The position numbers and the translations under genes are program-made. From the NCBI GenBank assembly GCA_022567155.1, contig JADFHN010000004.1:32287-96286 (forward strand): a DNA stretch of 64,000 nt. The letters run 5' to 3'. Below are positions 56,301 through 64,000 of this stretch, piece by piece (position 1 is the first letter of the stretch; each line of letters opens with the position of its first letter). Source of the stretch: Bacteroidota bacterium. GTDB taxonomy: Bacteria > Bacteroidota > Bacteroidia > Cytophagales > Cyclobacteriaceae. Under the pieces are notes generated by a model. The model saw only the letters and a program-made list of their open reading frames with translations. It did no database searches and had not been told where the DNA came from.

Positions 56301-57293
56301 ATGAAAAAATATGATGTATATGGCATTGGAAATGCCCTTGTTGACCTTGAATTCAAGGTAAGTGATGATTTTTTTGAAACGCATAGCATTGACCGGGGGC
56401 ATATGACTCTGGTGGATGAAAACAGGCAAAATCAGCTGATGGCATCCATAGACCATAACCAGACTAAAAAACAAAGCGGGGGATCGGTGGCCAACAGTAT
56501 CATTGCGGTGAGCCAGTTCGGAGGCAAAACATATTATTCCTGCAAAGTCGCCAATGATGAATTCGGCAATTTTTATATGCATGATTTAAAAGAAGCCGGG
56601 GTGGACAGCAATATTCATAAGGGCGACAGTCAGGAAGGAATCACCGGTAAATGTCTGGTGATGGTGACACCTGATGCCGAGCGGACCATGAACACATTTC
56701 TGGGAATTACCGAGCAGCTATCGCCTGCCGAAATTGACGAAGAAGCGCTGAAGGATTCGAAATATCTGTACATCGAAGGGTATCTTGTATCCACTGCTTC
56801 GGGTCACGAAGCCATGCTCCGTGCCAAAAGGATTGCCTGGGAAAACGGTGTTAAAACCTCCATGTCATTTTCTGACCCTAACATGGTCCGCTATTTCAGG
56901 GAAAATATGGATGCGGTTGTGGGAGCCGGCATGGATCTTATCTTTTGTAACGAAGAAGAAGCGATGATATTCACGGGAAAAGATAACATTCTGGAAGCCA
57001 GAGAGGAGATGAAGAAAGCTGCCGGCACGTTTGCCATCACGCTTGGCAAAGATGGAGCGATGATATATGACGGTGATACCTTTATTGACATTGAACCTTT
57101 CAAAGTGAATGCTATAGACACAAACGGAGCCGGAGATATGTTTGCAGGGGCATTTTTATATGGAATTACACACGGGCGCAGTTATACTCAGGCAGGTAAA
57201 ATCGCAAGCCTGGCATCCTCACAGGTAGTATCACAGTTTGGTCCAAGGCTTCGCCGTGCTCAGGCCAAAGATATCTTAAATCACATTTTTTAA
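56301..57293 (+). CDS. PfkB-family carbohydrate/adenosine kinase
   Basis: A 330-aa sugar kinase. MKKYDVYGIGNALVDLEFKV is the N-terminal strand and first motif; KKQSGGSVANSIIAVSQFGG is the substrate lid region; ITLGKDGAMIYD and DTNGAGDMFAGAFLYG form the C-terminal PfkB signature with the catalytic aspartate. This form is annotated as adenosine kinase in Bacteroidota, consistent with purine-salvage deoD nearby, but other nucleoside or sugar substrates are possible. Confidence 0.9.
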   Translation: MKKYDVYGIGNALVDLEFKVSDDFFETHSIDRGHMTLVDENRQNQLMASIDHNQTKKQSGGSVANSIIAVSQFGGKTYYSCKVANDEFGNFYMHDLKEAGVDSNIHKGDSQEGITGKCLVMVTPDAERTMNTFLGITEQLSPAEIDEEALKDSKYLYIEGYLVSTASGHEAMLRAKRIAWENGVKTSMSFSDPNMVRYFRENMDAVVGAGMDLIFCNEEEAMIFTGKDNILEAREEMKKAAGTFAITLGKDGAMIYDGDTFIDIEPFKVNAIDTNGAGDMFAGAFLYGITHGRSYTQAGKIASLASSQVVSQFGPRLRRAQAKDILNHIF

Positions 57294-57416
57294 AGCCTGA
57301 AATGTATAATAAGCCATTTATAAAAAAGAAGAATAACCTCTTTTGTTCCTCTTTATATTTGAACCCTTCGGTAAGTAAGTTTACATTTATAATATAAATC
57401 AACAAAATATCTGATA

Positions 57417-58775
57417 ATGAAATATTTACCTTTAATGGTTGTTTGGCTGCTGGTGCTGGCGATACCGGCTGCCGGACAACACACAAAGATCGAATTCGTT
57501 GAATTCGATCTCGACAACGGGCTGCATGTGATACTGCATCAGGATAACAGCACCCCCATAGTAGCCGTATCCATGCTCTATCACGTGGGTTCTAAGAATG
57601 AAGATCCAGAACGAACGGGGTTTGCGCACTTTTTCGAACACCTCATGTTTGAAGGGTCAGCTAATATTGAAAGGGGCCAGTTTGACAAACTTATTACAAA
57701 CGCCGGCGGAACCAATAATGCCAATACAACGAACGACCGCACGTTTTATTATGAAATACTGCCGTCAAATCAGTTGGAACTTGGCCTGTATCTTGAATCT
57801 GAGCGGCTGATGCATGCCAGAGTGGACCAGATCGGCGTAGATACACAACGCGAAGTTGTAAAAGAGGAAAAACGACAGAGCGTGGACAACCAGCCTTATG
57901 GGAGCATTATGGAAGAGATAGCCAAAAGGGCCTATACCGTGCATCCTTACAGATGGACTACCATCGGATCATTGGATCACCTAAATGAAGCTTCTATCGA
58001 TGAATTTGTCGATTTTTACAAGACATTTTATGTGCCCGAGAATGCCACGCTTTCAATTGCAGGTGACATTGATATTGAAAAGACCAGGGAGTTAGTCAGA
58101 TTATATTTTTCTGAAATTCTGCAAGGGACAAAAGAAGTGCCCAGGCCTGACATTACGGAGCCTCCTCAGAAAGAAGAAGTACGCGATGTTGTGTTCGACA
58201 ACATTCAGTTGCCGGCTGTAATCCAGGCGTATCATATGCCGGCGCAGGGCACACCCGATTTTTACTCAATGGAAATGCTTGGTAACATTCTTTCAGAGGG
58301 TCAAAGTTCAAGAATGTATAAAGCCATCGTAGATGAAGAGCAGACAGCCCTTGCTGTTGGCGCCTTTCCGTTTCCTTCAGAAGATCCGGGCCTGTATCTC
58401 GTGTTTGGCATTGCCAATGTAGGTGTGGAGGTAAGTGATCTTGAAAATTCGATCAACAATCAGATAAGCAGGATGCAGGATGAACTTGTTTCCGAACATG
58501 AGTTTCAGAAAATACGAAACCAGGTAGAAAACACATTTATATCACGAAACAGCCGTGTGGTTGGCATTGCAGAAAACCTCGCTAATTATTATGTGTATTT
58601 TGGAGATGCAAACTTGATCAACACCGAAATTGACCGGTTTATGGATGTGACCAGGGAGGATATACAGCGGGTGGCAGGAGCATACCTTGTTCCAAACAAC
58701 AGGGTTGTACTTCATTACCTGCCGAAATCGGCCCAAAAGAAGCCTGAAGAAAAAAATATCAAAAATGATAATTAA
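57417..58775 (+). CDS. M16-family zinc protease, catalytic subunit
   Basis: A 452-aa exported pitrilysin-family peptidase. Signal peptide LMVVWLLVLAIPAAGQ, then the inverted zinc motif in FAHFFEHLMFEGSAN (HxxEH) and the downstream glutamate in REVVKEEKRQSVDNQP. The second M16 domain begins near 190 (NLTLSIAGDI-like NATLSIAGDIDIEKT). The next gene, 5 bases on, encodes a related protein without a zinc site; such pairs usually form one heterodimeric protease. Confidence 0.92.
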   Translation: MKYLPLMVVWLLVLAIPAAGQHTKIEFVEFDLDNGLHVILHQDNSTPIVAVSMLYHVGSKNEDPERTGFAHFFEHLMFEGSANIERGQFDKLITNAGGTNNANTTNDRTFYYEILPSNQLELGLYLESERLMHARVDQIGVDTQREVVKEEKRQSVDNQPYGSIMEEIAKRAYTVHPYRWTTIGSLDHLNEASIDEFVDFYKTFYVPENATLSIAGDIDIEKTRELVRLYFSEILQGTKEVPRPDITEPPQKEEVRDVVFDNIQLPAVIQAYHMPAQGTPDFYSMEMLGNILSEGQSSRMYKAIVDEEQTALAVGAFPFPSEDPGLYLVFGIANVGVEVSDLENSINNQISRMQDELVSEHEFQKIRNQVENTFISRNSRVVGIAENLANYYVYFGDANLINTEIDRFMDVTREDIQRVAGAYLVPNNRVVLHYLPKSAQKKPEEKNIKNDN

Positions 58776-58780
58776 CAACC

Positions 58781-60859
58781 ATGAACAATATTAAACTATA
58801 TATATCCATAGTTCTGCTGACGGTATTTTCTACTGCCGCCATTGCACAGATCGACCGAACCCATGCACCCAAAGCCGGTCCTGCTCCCGAGATCAACCTT
58901 GGGAAGTACGAACATTTTGAATTGAAAAACGGGCTGAAAGTCTTTGTGGTGGAAAATCACAAAATTCCAAGAGTGTCTTTCAATCTCCGGATTGACCGGG
59001 ATCCGATATTTGAAGGTGAAAAAGCAGGGTTTGTGAATATCGCCGGAGATCTGATGCGTACGGGAACAACCAGCCGGACAAAAGCGCAGATTGACGAAGA
59101 AGTTGATTTTATTGCTGCCTCGCTCAGTACATCTTCAACAGGCATATTTGCTTCATCGCTTACCAAACATCAGGATAAACTGCTTGAACTGATGACGGAT
59201 GTGCTATATAATCCGTCTTTTTCTGAAGATGAGTTGGAGAAACTTAAAAAACAGACGATCTCAGGGCTGGCAGCTTCTAAAGATGATCCCAACAGCATTG
59301 CATCTAATGTTCGGAAGGCGCTTGTTTTTGGAAAAACGCACCCTTACGGCGAGCTGATGACCGAAGAGAAGGTAGGAAAAATAACCGTTGATGATTGCCG
59401 GAGCTATTATTCGACCTATTTCAAGCCTAATATTAGCTACCTGGCTATTGTAGGCGACATTAATATGGAGGAAGCCAAAAAAATCGCACAGCAATATTTC
59501 GGAGAATGGGAGCCGGGAGATGTGCCTTCTTTTCAATACGAACAGCCTGAGCCTCCTGAAAAAACGCTTGTAGCGCTTGTCGACAGGCCGAACTCGGTGC
59601 AATCCGTTATCCGGATCAGCTACCCTGTGGATCTGAATCCCGGTTCGCAATATGCGATACCGTCAAGTGTTATGAATCATATTCTTGGAGGAAGTTTTTC
59701 TTCAAGGCTTATGCAAAATCTGAGAGAAGATAAGGCGTTTACATATGGTGCACGTTCTTCATTGTCGTCGGATAGGCTTGTCGGAAGTTTTTCAGCCAGC
59801 GCAAGCGTAAGAAATGAGGTGACAGACAGCGCTATTTACGAATTTTTGTATGAGCTGAAACGAATTGAAAACGAAGAAGTGACGGAAGAGGACCTGAATG
59901 CATCAAAAGCCTATATGACCGGCAGCTTTGCACGGTCGCTGGAAAGCCCCCAGACCATTGCCAGGTTTGCGTTGAATACGGCGATTTATGGACTGCCCGA
60001 AGATTATTATGCCAATTACCTGAAAAACCTTAACGCCGTTTCGACGGACTACATACAGCAAATGGCCAATAAATATATTCAACATGATGGGGCATATATC
60101 GTTGTAGTTGGGAAAGCCTCAGAAATAGCCGAAGGGCTGGAAAAGTTCGGAGAAGTACAGTACTACGATATTTATGGTAATCGTGTGGAGCCTTCAGATG
60201 CACAGCCATTACCTGAAGGCCTTACAGCCGGCGAGGTGTATGCATCGTATGTCGGCGCCCTGGGAGGCCGCGAAAAGCTCGAAAGTGTAAAAAACATTTC
60301 GATGAAGATGAAAGCGGAAATGATGGGCCAGATGCTTGACATGAATCTTGTGAAAGAGGCGCCGAATAAAATGAAACAAGAAATCGAAATGAATGGCATG
60401 GTGGTAAGCAAAGTTGTTTTCGATGGCGCTGAAATGATAAATGAGCAAATGGGAAATCGTATGCCGGTGGATGAGAACATGAAAAAGGAAATGGCCATGG
60501 AACCAGGGCTATTCCCTGAAATGTACTATACCGAAAGTGAAATAAAGTCGGACCTGACAGGAATAGAAAAAATAGGAGAAGAAAATGCCTATGTGATCGA
60601 AGTGACGTTTCCGGACGGGTCAAAAAAAACAGCGTATTATTCTGTTGAAACCGGGTTAAAACTGCGTTCATCAAAAGTGATTGACACACCCCAGGGCAGC
60701 GATACACAGATCACCGATTACAGGAACTATAAAGAAGTGGATGGCATTATGTTTCCGTTTGAAATAGTTCAGAAATTTGGTCCGACAGAATTTAAAACAG
60801 AAGTGGTGACCATCGAACTCAATAAGGAACTTCCACCCGATACTTTTAGTATTGAGTAA
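58781..60859 (+). CDS. M16-family non-catalytic partner with extra C-terminal domain
   Basis: A 692-aa exported protein. Signal peptide about 1-22; M16 domains about 40-450 (LKNGLKVFVVENHKIP, LAIVGDINMEEAKKIA, VDRPNSVQSVIRISYP, LGGSFSSRLMQNLREDKAFTYG). The HxxEH site is replaced by NIAGDLMRTG, so it cannot bind zinc as the partner does, but it has the substrate-binding R/Y region (DKAFTYGARS). A further ~200 residues (about 485-692) form a beta-rich domain (GGREKLESVKNISMKMKAEM) resembling outer-membrane lipoprotein-sorting folds, not usual for M16. Confidence 0.9.
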   Translation: MNNIKLYISIVLLTVFSTAAIAQIDRTHAPKAGPAPEINLGKYEHFELKNGLKVFVVENHKIPRVSFNLRIDRDPIFEGEKAGFVNIAGDLMRTGTTSRTKAQIDEEVDFIAASLSTSSTGIFASSLTKHQDKLLELMTDVLYNPSFSEDELEKLKKQTISGLAASKDDPNSIASNVRKALVFGKTHPYGELMTEEKVGKITVDDCRSYYSTYFKPNISYLAIVGDINMEEAKKIAQQYFGEWEPGDVPSFQYEQPEPPEKTLVALVDRPNSVQSVIRISYPVDLNPGSQYAIPSSVMNHILGGSFSSRLMQNLREDKAFTYGARSSLSSDRLVGSFSASASVRNEVTDSAIYEFLYELKRIENEEVTEEDLNASKAYMTGSFARSLESPQTIARFALNTAIYGLPEDYYANYLKNLNAVSTDYIQQMANKYIQHDGAYIVVVGKASEIAEGLEKFGEVQYYDIYGNRVEPSDAQPLPEGLTAGEVYASYVGALGGREKLESVKNISMKMKAEMMGQMLDMNLVKEAPNKMKQEIEMNGMVVSKVVFDGAEMINEQMGNRMPVDENMKKEMAMEPGLFPEMYYTESEIKSDLTGIEKIGEENAYVIEVTFPDGSKKTAYYSVETGLKLRSSKVIDTPQGSDTQITDYRNYKEVDGIMFPFEIVQKFGPTEFKTEVVTIELNKELPPDTFSIE

Positions 60860-61122
60860 TCGGCTGGAGTGTAGCCGTGTGAGATAACCACAGAACTGGC
60901 CTGAGCGAATACACCGGCTACAATTTGTCTGAGCGTCCGCGCCGGCTAAAATCTGCCCTGGTGCGGAAGTTTTCAACCGCCATAGCTTGCGAAGGAGGTT
61001 ACTTTAATGTCTTTTTTTGATTGTGTGAAATTACGGCGAAGTTGCCAGGCTCCCATAATTTACCCTTTCTCAGAGCGTAGCAAGGAGAATTCTAATATCC
61101 AGTTGCGGTCTTAATGCGGAGC

Positions 61123-61167
61123 GAAGAATCTCCCAATTAAAACATAGTCAAGTTCGTGAGATTCTTC
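61123..61167. repeat. 10-bp inverted repeat (GAAGAATCTC)
   Basis: GAAGAATCTC at 61123-61132 and GAGATTCTTC at 61158-61167, exact reverse complements with a 25-base loop. The wording is of a type often found as dispersed intergenic repeats in Bacteroidota; only one copy is seen here. Confidence 0.6.
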
Positions 61168-61359
61168 CCTCCTTCATCCCTGATAGCTACCGGGATTTCG
61201 GCGGGCAGGCGGTTGCCTTGCATCCATAGTAAGGTATTATAGCAGGGCACTGGGCACCCTCTGAAAAAGGATAATTATGAGATTTTTTTTGCTTTCGTTG
61301 CACTATTATACTCTAAGCCCTTGTAGAGGCGATTCAGCGAATGTCTTATTTTGAGGCTT

Positions 61360-61401
61360 GCGGGTGGGCTTCCCCTTCAGGAGACCGAGGGATGCGGCGG
61401 G
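61360..61401 (+). repeat. dispersed intergenic repeat, copy 2
   Basis: GCGGGTGGGCTTCCCCTTCA and onward GGAGACCGAGGGATGCGG. It matches the minus strand of 26945-26985 with a few substitutions; the CCCCTTCAGGAG core has lost perfect palindromy. Confidence 0.7.
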
Positions 61402-61597
61402 CTTAGACCCATCCCTATTCCTGTTTTCGGCACATTTCAAAAAACGGCCTTTGAGCTTACATTAGGGTGACCTTATTCTATCTCGGATGTTTGAGTTATA
61501 AATACATGCTTAGGATCAGTATTTGCTATGGCAGGCGCATAAAAATTCCCCATCCGGGTAAAAAAATGGCTCAAATTCCGGGAAAGTCATATCAATA

Positions 61598-62161
61598 ATG
61601 CCGGATAACTGGATTTTTTTTAACTTTGCAGCAAAACCGCTCATCGTTTTGATCCATTCCGGTCTCAAGCTTTTTCCCAATGACAAGAATTATATACTTA
61701 AGGAGGTACAGTTTGACCTTAAAGAAACACTCCTGAAATTGACCGTCAGGAAGGTTATCCGGAATTATATGGCATTTCACAACCCACTTGGGTTAATAGA
61801 TGACACCATTGAGGCTATGGGGAATTACCGGTTCAGCAACAAACATGTGCTGGATGAGTTTTATTTTGACCTGGCAGCTATTTACCGGTATCATAATTGT
61901 GATAATCAGCTTGAACTGATTTTCGAAGGTTGCAGCCAGTATGAGAAATTTGCTGCCGGATGGGAAACGGTTTTCAAAAGCTGGATAGTTGACTTTTGCA
62001 AATATCCGCATTTTCTGAAGGCAGTGCTTGGTGCTACGTTATTTTATCCAGGGAGGCAAGGGGCTCAGCTTATAAACAGCCGCTTTAAACTGTTTTTAAG
62101 CAAGCATTTTAACCTGAAAGTGTATAAACACAAAGGTGTAATGGAAGTTAAAAGCGCTTAG
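61598..62161 (+). CDS. unknown protein
   Basis: A 187-aa open frame that I do not recognise. It is soluble-looking, with alternating helix-forming stretches, several aromatic residues and three Cys; no motif, signal peptide or membrane segment. The N-terminus is uncertain: the sequence TAACTTTG at about 61619-61626, inside the called frame, matches a -7 promoter box, so translation may begin later, though no ATG is available before codon 51 (MAFHNPLG). Convergent with the acylphosphatase gene. Codon use looks native, so it is probably a real gene. Confidence 0.6.
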   Translation: MPDNWIFFNFAAKPLIVLIHSGLKLFPNDKNYILKEVQFDLKETLLKLTVRKVIRNYMAFHNPLGLIDDTIEAMGNYRFSNKHVLDEFYFDLAAIYRYHNCDNQLELIFEGCSQYEKFAAGWETVFKSWIVDFCKYPHFLKAVLGATLFYPGRQGAQLINSRFKLFLSKHFNLKVYKHKGVMEVKSA

Positions 62162-62179
62162 CAGCAAACGAAACTGCCC

Positions 62180-62461
62180 TTATCTTTCAATTTTAAATCC
62201 ATTGTATCCGCAAACCATTCCATTTTCTACGGTGACACCGGTAACCTTTGAAAAAGACGGCCCGGTGCGGCACCAGTCGATCAGCATTTCCACGTTCTTT
62301 TCGATCCCTTCAGCTTCGATATAGACGCTTCCGTCAGGTTCGTTTCTTACAAATCCGTTAATTCCAAGTTGCAGGGCTTTGTCCATGGCCGTAGCCCGGT
62401 AAAATACACCCTGTACTCTACCGGATACACGTATTTCACGGTGAATGACCGGATATTTCAT
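62180..62461 (-). CDS. acylphosphatase
   Basis: A 93-aa enzyme hydrolysing acyl phosphates. VSGRVQGVFYRATA contains the phosphate-binding arginine and GFVRNEPDGSV the catalytic asparagine, with the C-terminal strand of the ferredoxin-like fold following. The start ATG overlaps the deoC stop by 4 bases (ATGA-type coupling), so it is the second gene of a deoC-acyP pair. Confidence 0.93.
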   Translation of the reverse strand: MKYPVIHREIRVSGRVQGVFYRATAMDKALQLGINGFVRNEPDGSVYIEAEGIEKNVEMLIDWCRTGPSFSKVTGVTVENGMVCGYNGFKIER

Positions 62462-63123
62462 TCGTTGTTTTTGTTAACGGCTTCGGTAATTCGTATTCCG
62501 GAAGAGGTTCCTATCCGGTCGGCGCCCGCCCTGATCATCGCCACGGCATCTTCATAGGTACGAATGCCACCCGAGGCCTTTATGCGTACCGCCGATGGAA
62601 GCGCCTTACGCATTAAACTTACATCCTCTACGGTAGCTCCCGATGGTGCAAATCCGGTGGATGTTTTCACAAAGTCAACTCCGGCATCACTTAAGATAAC
62701 GCATGCCTTCTCAATTTCTTCCGCATCCAGGTAGGCAGTTTCGATAATTACTTTGATCAGGCAGTCATTCTGATGGGCAAGTTTAGAGCATTTTGCAGTT
62801 TCAACTTTTACCCAACTCAATCCGGACTTAAATGCCGAGATATTCATCACAACATCAAGCTCATTGGCGCCATCGTCTATTGCTTTGTCCATCTCTTCCA
62901 GCTTGGTTTCGGTCATGTTATACCCAAGCGGGAATCCAATTACCGTTACAAGCTGAACTCCGCTGTTACCAATTTCCCTATGTGCTTTCCTGACCCAGAA
63001 TGGCGGCACACAGATACCAAACAGGTTATAATCTATGGCTTCCTTCACCAGTTTATCAATATCCTTATCTTTCAGGTTGGGCCTCAGGTTAGTCTGTTCG
63101 ATAAACGTATTGATATTTTCCAT
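62458..63123 (-). CDS. deoC: deoxyribose-phosphate aldolase
   Basis: Cleaves 2-deoxyribose-5-phosphate to acetaldehyde and glyceraldehyde-3-phosphate. The 221-aa protein has FGICVPPFWV, VVMNISAFKSG, IKVIIETAYLD, the Schiff-base lysine in DFVKTSTGFAPSGAT, IKASGGIRTYEDA and IGTSSGIRI. Normal length. It forms an operon with acylphosphatase and fits with the DeoD purine-salvage gene elsewhere in the window. Confidence 0.95.
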   Translation of the reverse strand: MENINTFIEQTNLRPNLKDKDIDKLVKEAIDYNLFGICVPPFWVRKAHREIGNSGVQLVTVIGFPLGYNMTETKLEEMDKAIDDGANELDVVMNISAFKSGLSWVKVETAKCSKLAHQNDCLIKVIIETAYLDAEEIEKACVILSDAGVDFVKTSTGFAPSGATVEDVSLMRKALPSAVRIKASGGIRTYEDAVAMIRAGADRIGTSSGIRITEAVNKNNE

Positions 63124-63176
63124 TAGTGGAAATATACAACTTATTTAAAAAAAATATTAAGGAATTTCAGGAGTTG

Positions 63177-63593
63177 TTAATGAATAATCCCGCATTCCTT
63201 ACATAGCCTTCGTTTCCCGACAGGGCGCTTTTTAGGTTTTCTTTTATGTCCGAAATAAGAAGGATCGGAGTACTGTGGTTTTTGCATCAGGCGGGCTTCT
63301 TTATTGTGCTTTTTGACATTTGCAATCATCCTCTTCTCATATTCCTTTTTCTTCTGTTCGAACTGCCATGCGAAACTGTCTTTACGATTACGTTTATGCT
63401 TTTTCCGGCTTGTTTTTAAATTTAGATTTACTGTGCTGACTTCCTTCTCTTTTTGATATACACGGGAAGGATCTACCGAACTTGCGTATTTATTATCCGT
63501 TTTTTTTGAAGGCACATCCGATCCAGTGGACTGAGCCATGCCGGTAAAATGAAATAGACAGATAATCAGTGTAACTAATAAACTACTCTTCAT
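63177..63593 (-). CDS. unknown exported basic protein
   Basis: A 138-aa protein with a signal peptide (MKSSLLVTLIICLFHFTGMAQ) and a very basic mature part (KKHKRNRKDSFAWQFEQKKK; KRKPKKRPVGKRRLCKEC) with a CKEC pair at the end. No family recognised. The high lysine/arginine content could reflect peptidoglycan, LPS or nucleic-acid contact outside the membrane. Single gene between deoC and the terminator at 63621. Confidence 0.65.
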   Translation of the reverse strand: MKSSLLVTLIICLFHFTGMAQSTGSDVPSKKTDNKYASSVDPSRVYQKEKEVSTVNLNLKTSRKKHKRNRKDSFAWQFEQKKKEYEKRMIANVKKHNKEARLMQKPQYSDPSYFGHKRKPKKRPVGKRRLCKECGIIH

Positions 63594-63620
63594 ATTGCTA
63601 AAACATCATAATACAAAAAA

Positions 63621-63646
63621 AATTGCCTGCATGCAGGCAATTTTTT
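63621..63646 (-). terminator. strong bidirectional intrinsic terminator
   Basis: The palindrome AATTGCCTGCATGCAGGCAATT (63621-63642) gives a hairpin with a GC-rich stem; on the plus strand it is followed by TTTTTT and on the minus strand by eight T. No plus-strand gene ends just before it; a minus-strand transcript covering the 38-aa ORF would end here. Confidence 0.85.
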
Positions 63647-63692
63647 GGCGTTGCGGGTTAATTAGGGATATATATAAAGTGAGATTAATTTT

Positions 63693-63809
63693 TCAAATAA
63701 CCCCAAACCTAATTACAATTAAACTCAGAAGAATGAATAAAAATACCACCAACATAAAAAGTGTTGGTTTGCTTAACAGCATTTTCATGGCATTACTAAG
63801 CTGTTTCAT
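63693..63809 (-). CDS. possible 38-aa single-span membrane peptide
   Basis: From ATG 63809 the minus strand encodes MKQLSNAMKMLLSKPTLF followed by MLVVFLFILLSLIVIRFGVI and TGA. A basic amphipathic start and one 20-residue membrane helix are typical of bacterial small membrane proteins. TATCTTTG on the minus strand about 25 bases before the ATG matches a -7 box, and the strong terminator at 63621-63646 follows. A plus-strand 30-codon ORF overlaps and is less likely. The evidence is positional, not homology. Confidence 0.45.
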   Translation of the reverse strand: MKQLSNAMKMLLSKPTLFMLVVFLFILLSLIVIRFGVI

Positions 63810-63855
63810 AATCAACAATAATTGATAATAACCAAAGATAGGTATATAATCTATG

Positions 63856-63921
63856 CGAGCTGGTTTAAATTGCTGTTCTGGATGACATGTGTCATATTTT
63901 TGTGTAATTTAAACCAACTCG
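63856..63921. repeat. 66-bp nested palindrome
   Basis: Outer arms CGAGCTGGTTTAAATT (63856-63871) and AATTTAAACCAACTCG (63906-63921) are reverse complements at 15 of 16 positions. Inner arms ATGAC (63882-63886) and GTCAT (63891-63895) share exactly the same centre (63888.5). Such symmetry suggests a protein-binding site, a cruciform or the tips of a small element. It lies upstream of the 38-aa ORF. Confidence 0.7.
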
Positions 63922-64000
63922 TAAACAGGAAAATCAGTAAATATGGACTAAGTCCTTGATGTTCAGCGATAAATGATTTTTTTTGATTTTAAAAAAAACC

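Larger units (their letters stand above)
60860..61597. other. 738-base non-coding region with repeats
   Basis: No ORF with coding character. It contains an early small stem (CGGCT...AGCCG at 60863-60879), a 10-bp inverted repeat at 61123-61167 and the second copy of the dispersed GC-rich repeat at 61360-61401. Phrases such as GGGATTTCGGCGGGCAGGCG are GC-richer than the surroundings. It resembles a decayed or repeat-rich intergenic patch. Confidence 0.6.
63594..64000. other. right-edge region: terminator, small ORF, palindrome
   Basis: No long gene. It contains a strong intrinsic terminator, a possible 38-aa membrane peptide on the minus strand and a 66-bp symmetric palindrome, listed separately. 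The remaining sequence after 63930 shows nothing. Confidence 0.6.

Noticed and set aside
60222..60707. A minus-strand ORF of 161 codons inside the M16 partner gene
   Set aside because: It overlaps a well-supported plus-strand coding region and has low-complexity, shadow-like composition.

Overview
The window looks like chromosomal DNA of a free-living member of the Bacteroidota; the order cannot be fixed from sequence alone. The evidence is promoter-like TTG-N20-TAnnTTTG boxes (clear before rpsU and the glycogen-synthase-like gene), the rpsU-xerC-raiA cluster, the panC / GT5-only glycogen synthase / DUF4270 / glmS neighbourhood, a bacterial GGGP synthase, and many secreted or lipoprotein-type peptidases. 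No CRISPR array, transposase, integron or prophage was seen.

Layout. 1-3.1 kb: minus-strand nucleotide-sugar operon ugd-uxs-galE, with galE cut by the window edge. 3.3-9.5 kb: acyl-CoA dehydrogenase, rpsU, xerC, raiA, an unknown membrane/zinc-ribbon protein, RlpA and guaB. 9.5-15.2 kb: a phosphate-uptake block (PiT-like transporter, pstS, pstC, pstA, pstB, phoU) in which only pstS is intact. 15.4-22.3 kb: two small membrane proteins, GGGP synthase, an AraC regulator, a second acyl-CoA dehydrogenase, a YugP-like peptidase, a rfaE2-like nucleotidyltransferase, a flippase-like membrane protein and panC. 22.3-26.5 kb: glycogen-synthase-like protein, DUF4270 lipoprotein, glmS. 26.5-27.2 kb: one tRNA-Val, a degraded tRNA-like copy and a GC-rich dispersed repeat. 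27.2-34.1 kb: a polytopic histidine-rich membrane protein, an FMN glutamate-synthase-like protein, a PA0069-type radical SAM protein, lysA and an orphan HisA-like protein. 34.2-38.8 kb: a broken and an intact universal stress protein beside a PAS histidine kinase and a receiver-CRP fusion regulator. 38.8-45.9 kb: S10 peptidase, comB, FAD oxidoreductase, DUF5117-type metalloprotease, degenerate receiver. 46.4-49.5 kb: a decayed GCS2-CBS gene followed by a decayed AstE/aspartoacylase-like gene. 49.5-63.6 kb: RidA, DeoD, M14 peptidase, lipid kinase, class V aminotransferase, an HtrA remnant, adenosine kinase, a pair of M16 peptidases, acylphosphatase and deoC. The right edge holds a strong terminator hairpin, a possible 38-aa membrane peptide gene and a 66-bp symmetrical palindrome.

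The strongest unusual signal is gene decay. Nine genes (PiT-like, pstC, pstA, pstB, phoU, one usp, GCS2-CBS, AstE-like, htrA) plus one tRNA carry frameshifts, in-frame stops or loss of key residues, while the genes between them read cleanly. Several lesions are substitutions (for example a tryptophan codon changed to TAG in pstC), so homopolymer miscalls alone cannot explain them. The lesions cluster by pathway: phosphate import plus PhoU, and the GCS2/AstE pair. This reads as recent loss of two functions, or a low-quality assembly; read mapping would decide. No convincing new defence or mobile system was found.
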